Origin: Carposina sasakii
Taxonomy: Eukaryota > Arthropoda > Insecta > Lepidoptera > Carposinidae
DNA: 64,000 nucleotides
Assembly (NCBI GenBank): GCA_014607495.2
Contig: CP053167.1
Span: 7,130,001 to 7,194,000, forward strand
Direction of reading: 5' to 3'
Positions within the stretch are counted from its first letter, which is position 1, and each line of letters begins with the position of its first letter. The notes under the pieces are model-generated. The model was not told where the DNA came from, did not search any database, and saw nothing but the letters and a program-made list of their open reading frames with translations. The position numbers and the translations under genes are program-made. Positions 59,838 to 64,000 of the stretch are shown here, piece by piece.

Positions 59838-60076
59838 CTAGTGGAAGCCCGCGACTTCGTCCGCGTGGACTGCAGAAAAAACAAAATGTCGAAATTATCC
59901 GGGATAAAAATATTTTCCCGGGATTAAAAGTAGCCTTTGTGTTAATACAGGGTATTAGCTAACTTTATATAGGTACCAAATTTTATTAAAATCGCCCCAG
60001 CCGTTTTTACGTGAAAGAGTAACAAACATCCATCCATCTATACTTACAAACTTTCGCGTTTATAATATTAGTAAGA
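59838..60076 (+). repeat. Rep-B dispersed repeat, subtype 2, near full length
   Basis: CTAGTGGAAGCCCGCGACTT, CGTCCGCGTGGACTGCAG, AATTATCCGGGATAAAAATA, CCAGCCGTTTTTACGTGAAA and TTTATAATATTAGTAAG. This is the reference copy of subtype 2. Confidence 0.75.
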
Positions 60077-60652
60077 TTTTTGATTCTATCTATTTATCTC
60101 ACTCTATGGAACTAATTTTCAGATTTGATATAGTAACTGTTCTTACCATATCCTTACTCTAAACTTGGCCGAAACGAAAAAAAAAAACAAAAAATCCTGT
60201 CTAAGTTTTAAAACTAAATCAATTTAAAGCTTGGAACAAAGTGATCCGATTATAAAGAAACTTTTCCGAGCCCACATAGTTTCCAAACTGAATATCATCC
60301 GTCAGGCTTTATATGCAACTTATACGACAAAATTATAATATTCATGTTTGTACAAAACTTGCGCTGAGTGATTTTGTTCTCCTTTTCGGGAGTTTACAAG
60401 AAATGTTGTAGGTTTTCTTCGATTGTTTTGGTTTTTAAACAAATTATGAAGAACTAGTGAAAGCTTTGCTTGGGTATCTACTCGGTTTCTATTGAAATCT
60501 AGAGTTTTTACCTATACGTAAGCCCTATTTTTCATTCGGTCTAAATAAGTAAAAGGCGTACTTTTCTTATACATATTCTGTATTTTAAAACAATTTATCC
60601 GAGGAAATTAGAAAAATACCCTTTGATAATGTAGGTTATGTCAATTTGATAT
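60077..60652. other. Non-coding spacer
   Basis: No feature recognised. Confidence 0.4.
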
Positions 60653-60745
60653 AATCATCATCATCATTTCAGTACTGGGAAGTTCACTTCTGGTCATAGG
60701 CCTCCCCCAACAACCTCCATACCGACCGGTCGGAAGCAGCCTGCA
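60653..60745 (-). pseudogene. RTE-type 3' end, short
   Basis: The minus strand reads CTTCCGACCGGTCGGTATGG, AGGTTGTTGGGGGAGGCC and a GATGATGATGATTAT tail. It matches the last 60 bases of coding sequence plus the tail of the copy at 4274-5451. Confidence 0.6.
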
Positions 60746-60757
60746 ATTTGATATGTT

Positions 60758-60865
60758 ATGACATTTACATCTGTCCCCGCTATGCTAAGCGTGCTTGAGA
60801 TCTCCTTTGTGATCCTGCACTCGGCTACCCCATTTCGGGGACAACAGCCGTATCTATTATGTATG
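60758..60865 (-). repeat. Rep-A fragment
   Basis: ATCTGTCCCCGCTATGCTAA, GAGATCTCCTTTGTGATCCT and CGGCTACCCCATTTCGGGGA. Confidence 0.6.
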
Positions 60866-60885
60866 TGGGTATATTCGTATGCAAG

Positions 60886-61130
60886 TGCCGCGTGGTGCCG
60901 GCAGAGTAGAGTTTGTACCACCCCTGCCTGCCCGTGGGTATCGTACGAGGAGATTAAAGGTTTCCGAGAGGTGGGCAGCAGCGCCTCCCGTGTTGACAAC
61001 ATAGTCCGAAAATCACACTGCGGTCACCAACCCGTCTGCCCAGCGTGGTGACTATGGATAAAACCACCCTGTGGCAGTAGCCTTGTGGCGTGCCCTGGCG
61101 GAGCAGTGGACTGCAATAGGCTGAAGACGA
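60886..61130 (+). repeat. SINE-like repeat with RTE-type tail, copy 3
   Basis: GTGGTGCCGGCAGAGTAGAG, GCCCGTGGGTATCGTACGAG, GTGGGCAGCAGCGCCTCCCG and GTGGACTGCAATAGGCTGAA. Full length apart from a small loss in the GGGGGAGGCC block. Confidence 0.65.
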
Positions 61131-61507
61131 TATGCGAGTAAAAAAAATGATGCCATGAAACTTGGAATACAAAAATATAGCAAAAACAGTAGTAACTTTG
61201 GCGAAATTCATCAGATTTTCACCAAACGAAGCACCCTTAGTAAACAGAGCTGGCCGAGGGCGCGGTGGTATTGGGTTACTGCCATTGAGGAAGTATAAAC
61301 AGGAGATGCAATACGCAATGTAAACCTACAACCGTCTGTAGACTACGCAACGCTTTGCACGAATCCAAAAGATGGCATTAATTTCCCTATTCAATTTACC
61401 TATATGTATGTATATTAAGCTTCATACTTCACATTCTGTTATTTCTATTAGTATTAGTCACTTGTTGGGTTTTCCTAGTCGTCGAGGAATCTCTTGATCC
61501 GATGATA
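61131..61507. other. Non-coding spacer
   Basis: No feature recognised. Confidence 0.4.
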
Positions 61508-61585
61508 AACGTTGCTGTGGGATCTTCCTTATAATCATATGTTACCCCATTTCGAGAACACAACCGTGTGTATATTTATGTATGT
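61508..61585 (-). repeat. Rep-A fragment
   Basis: TTGCTGTGGGATCTTCCTTA and TTACCCCATTTCGAGAACAC, with the CCGTGTGTATATTTATGTAT end. It abuts the presumed border of the RAG1-like transposon. Confidence 0.5.
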
Positions 61586-61640
61586 ACATATATGTTGTTC
61601 ACTATGGGTGCGCCCACCACCGGGACCTACAAGCCCGGTG

Positions 61641-61661
61641 CACGGTGGGCTGAAAAACGGC
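61641..61661. mobile_element. Candidate terminal inverted repeat of the RAG1/Transib-like transposon
   Basis: CACGGTGGGCTGAAAAACGG begins with a heptamer close to the CACAGTG/CACWATG termini of RAG signals and Transib elements, and an A-run follows. It points inward toward the gene at 62272, as a 3' terminus should. CGGTG just outside (61636-61640) would be the 5-bp target duplication. A competing candidate is CACTATGG at 61600. The opposite end is outside the window, so neither is confirmed. Confidence 0.35.
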
Positions 61662-62090
61662 TTTCATAGACATAGGAATCAAAAGTGGCAAATACCGAAT
61701 TTCTAATCGAATATCGCTTCTACTAGTTATTATCATATACTCAAATGATACTCGCATCAATCTGCACAAAAACAAAGGACTTATAATTTTTTTACGAAAA
61801 ATTTGTATGAAGCTAGAATAAAAATTTAATTATCTCTTAAACGGCAAGGAAAACCGTAATATCCTTACAGGTAGTGTTAGTACTAATTATTTATGATTTT
61901 TTGACGTACTACAAATAACGGTTATCACTGCCGATTTTTTTTAAAAAATCATCAAAATATTTTTATTTATTTTTACATATGAAACGGTTCCCTTTATTGT
62001 CTAACTTAAGAAAATCGATATTATGAATGTGGTTAACTCAAATGATATGAATTTATAGGTATAAAACAAGAAAAATATAAAAAAATGCTG

Positions 62091-62096
62091 TTTATT
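62091..62096 (-). terminator. Candidate poly(A) signal of the RAG1-like gene
   Basis: AATAAA on the minus strand about 175 bases past the stop codon at 62272. Confidence 0.4.
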
Positions 62097-62271
62097 TTAA
62101 GTTACAAAAATGTTCTTAATTATACAAAATATTCAATTAAATTATAATTGAACCAAATAGTACAGTAATCTTACATAATTAATAAAAAAAATTGAAAAAT
62201 GAGAGTGATGAAAATTCGTATTTTTTTTTACATTAGAAAGAAAGAAAGAAAAGAAGTATATTTTTCTTATA

Positions 62272-64000
62272 TTACGAATTTTCATCATTCTCGTTGTCGG
62301 ATTCCAATTCTGAGTCAGAATCCAAGTTAGTTACATCTAAAAACTCGAACTCAGTTTCCTGAAACTGGATTAAGTCGAGAGTTTCACCAAAAAAGCTTAG
62401 TTTTCTCTTACTATCTAGCTTAGGCCTTTGTGCACTTAATAAGGGATCAGAGGAAATGACAAGCATATTTAAAATATCTTGATTTGAATCTTGCCTGCTT
62501 CTTTTTCGCGAATGATTTTCCCGGAACCTCCTAAAATCTTTATTTCGCGACTCTGAGGCTTCTTCAGAGAGAGCCCCAATGGGCACAATGTCATTTTTCT
62601 CAATGATGTCAGCCCCGTGTATTAACAATTTATGTACGGTTGCCGACATGTAGTACCAATCGTATAATTCTACGTACTTTTCTGCCGTTTTGCGGGAAAA
62701 ATCTTTGAACTTGTTCACATCGATTTTCTCGCCAGATGTTATTGCTTGCAAAATCACAGCAAATCTTTTTATGAGCTCCTCATCCAACCCGGTAATAGCT
62801 GCAGTTGTATTTGGAAACTCGAAAAACTTTCGTGCGGTATTGCCATCATTGGTGGTTCCCGAGCCCTGTTTTACTATATCAATCAACAGATTGAGCTCAT
62901 CTTTAAATTTGTCCTGAATGTGTTTTTTTCTTGTCTGCAACATTTCTTTGTGCTCATTACTTCTCGCTGCCCACTGTTTGAAGTCAAGCCTGTACGCAAT
63001 ATGTAACAGACATTCCATGCAATTTATACGGGCGTGTAAGGATGACAAACCAAATTCATATACGTCAGAACACACAGTCTTCGAAGTTACAACATCTAAT
63101 CGGTTCATTTCTGTTGGTTTTGCTAAGCACAGGTAGCACGATGCGTTTGATCTGGCTTCAGAAAGGTACGTGCAGACTTTAGCGTCGATCATTGTCATCA
63201 TTAGATGATGAGTCACCCTGTTATTATTACTGCTCTCTGTGGGGATAAGATCCTTAATTTCATCATCCATTTGTCTTTTGTGATCAATTACAACTGCTTC
63301 ACTCTCTTTTACAAAAGTAAACTGGACTGGACGACAATACAAAGCTGAGCATGGTTTTGGGTTCGTCCATAAAGTATTATCTCCATCTGTCAGTTTTAGT
63401 GGGACCAAAGAGGTCATAAAAATGCTGGAATCATCCTGCTCGCCCTCCATTTTCTGCTTGTACCGGCTTTGGTTGGAGGCACCATCAAATCCCCACTTGG
63501 ATATCAGCTTTAGCTGCTTATTTTGCACATCGTCAGAAAGACTTTGAAGAATCCTCGTCACTGTGATGTCCAGTAAAGCTTGAAGTGTAATTCGAGCCGA
63601 TGAATCCGTAACTGACACTGATTGATTCGGAGGGTAGCAACTAAGCTTAGTTTGTTGCACTTTGTAGTAAGATGGATATATATCATTAGCACCTTCGCGA
63701 ATGGCAGCCTCTCGCAATGTAATATATTGCCACTTTGATAGTTTTAGTGAAAGAAGCAATCCAAGCGCTTTCTCTGCTGTAAAAACCACTTTTTTCACTG
63801 GTTTTTTAAGCGTCTCACTAATTGTAGCCGCTGCTTCAGGATTTTTCATCATATATTCGATCACTGAAGCGATATCTCCATGCCCTTCTTCTTTTAAACG
63901 TGCTGCAGCTGCATAGGCCAATTCACTGGAATCTTCGCTTGTATGGTCATCAGATCTTCTCTTTTTCTGTTTGTTTCCTAGATCTTCAAAGGGTTTTCGG
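62272..64000 (-). CDS. RAG1/Transib-like transposase, partial at the N-terminus
   Basis: The frame is open from the right window edge to a TAA at 62272: over 570 codons, so the N-terminus lies outside. The apparent start at 63921 is a TTG and is not credible. Counting from there, the RAG1 core pattern is visible: KWGFDGASNQSRYKQKM (D146, first catalytic Asp), CRPVQFTFVKESE (about 196-208, the region of the second Asp), a CxxC at 262/265, SLHARIN-MECLLHIAYRL (294-312), H430 and H435 as the zinc pair, and GALSEEASESRNKDFRRFRE (449-468, E454 as the catalytic Glu). The tail has a basic segment (SRKRSR) and ends very acidic. Transib/RAG1 enzymes cut and paste DNA at CAC-ended repeats. No stop or frameshift was found. 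The second Asp is not obvious, since K205 lies at the aligned place, so activity is uncertain. It could be a live transposon, a fresh relic or a domesticated gene. Confidence 0.85.
   Translation of the reverse strand, partial: RKPFEDLGNKQKKRRSDDHTSEDSSELAYAAAARLKEEGHGDIASVIEYMMKNPEAAATISETLKKPVKKVVFTAEKALGLLLSLKLSKWQYITLREAAIREGANDIYPSYYKVQQTKLSCYPPNQSVSVTDSSARITLQALLDITVTRILQSLSDDVQNKQLKLISKWGFDGASNQSRYKQKMEGEQDDSSIFMTSLVPLKLTDGDNTLWTNPKPCSALYCRPVQFTFVKESEAVVIDHKRQMDDEIKDLIPTESSNNNRVTHHLMMTMIDAKVCTYLSEARSNASCYLCLAKPTEMNRLDVVTSKTVCSDVYEFGLSSLHARINCMECLLHIAYRLDFKQWAARSNEHKEMLQTRKKHIQDKFKDELNLLIDIVKQGSGTTNDGNTARKFFEFPNTTAAITGLDEELIKRFAVILQAITSGEKIDVNKFKDFSRKTAEKYVELYDWYYMSATVHKLLIHGADIIEKNDIVPIGALSEEASESRNKDFRRFRENHSRKRSRQDSNQDILNMLVISSDPLLSAQRPKLDSKRKLSFFGETLDLIQFQETEFEFLDVTNLDSDSELESDNENDENS

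Noticed and set aside
63919..63921. TTG as start of the RAG1-like protein
   Set aside because: The frame remains open to the window edge with plausible RAG-family sequence upstream, so the real start is outside the window.

Overview
The window looks like nuclear DNA of a moth or butterfly (Lepidoptera). It is AT-rich, carries two long intact reading frames, and is otherwise crowded with short transposon relics of lepidopteran type: RTE-like LINE 3' ends with TGATGATGAT tails, a repeat containing CGCGACTTCGTCCGCG, many foldback/MITE elements, a Helitron-type helicase scrap, and a RAG1/Transib-type transposase. The order assignment is inference from these families. No rRNA, convincing tRNA gene, CRISPR array or bacterial-type operon was seen.

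Layout. From 1 to 19.4 kb there is a repeat-rich stretch with one candidate 76-bp coding exon (980-1055), a decayed RTE retrotransposon (4274-5451) nested in a MITE, hAT-type and foldback MITEs, and a 26-bp tandem array (13429-13569). From 19.45 to 30.57 kb the sequence is markedly poor in repeats, holding only two recognised MITEs. It lies directly downstream of the brat coding exon on the minus strand and is a candidate very long 3' UTR. From 30573 to 33110 (minus) one exon encodes an 845-residue TRIM-NHL protein, the orthologue of Drosophila Brain tumor, here with a complete N-terminal RING finger. From 33.1 to 61.6 kb lies mostly non-coding DNA, possibly brat 5' intron or intergenic, with dense small transposons and LINE fragments. 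From 61.6 kb to the right edge is an open RAG1/Transib-like transposase gene on the minus strand (62272 to beyond 64000), with a possible terminal inverted repeat near 61641.

How it fits together. brat is the only clear host gene; it should act as a translational repressor and growth suppressor. The rest records successive transposition. Nested insertions give relative ages: Rep-A copies are older than the hAT MITEs inside them, and the TACAGG-ended MITE at 4028-5765 is older than the Rep-Y and RTE insertions it contains. The RAG1-like gene keeps recognisable catalytic-core and zinc motifs without a stop codon, so it is either recently active or kept by selection. Repeat families are named here Rep-A, Rep-B, Rep-Y and so on for internal reference only; family membership was judged by eye, without alignments or database searches.
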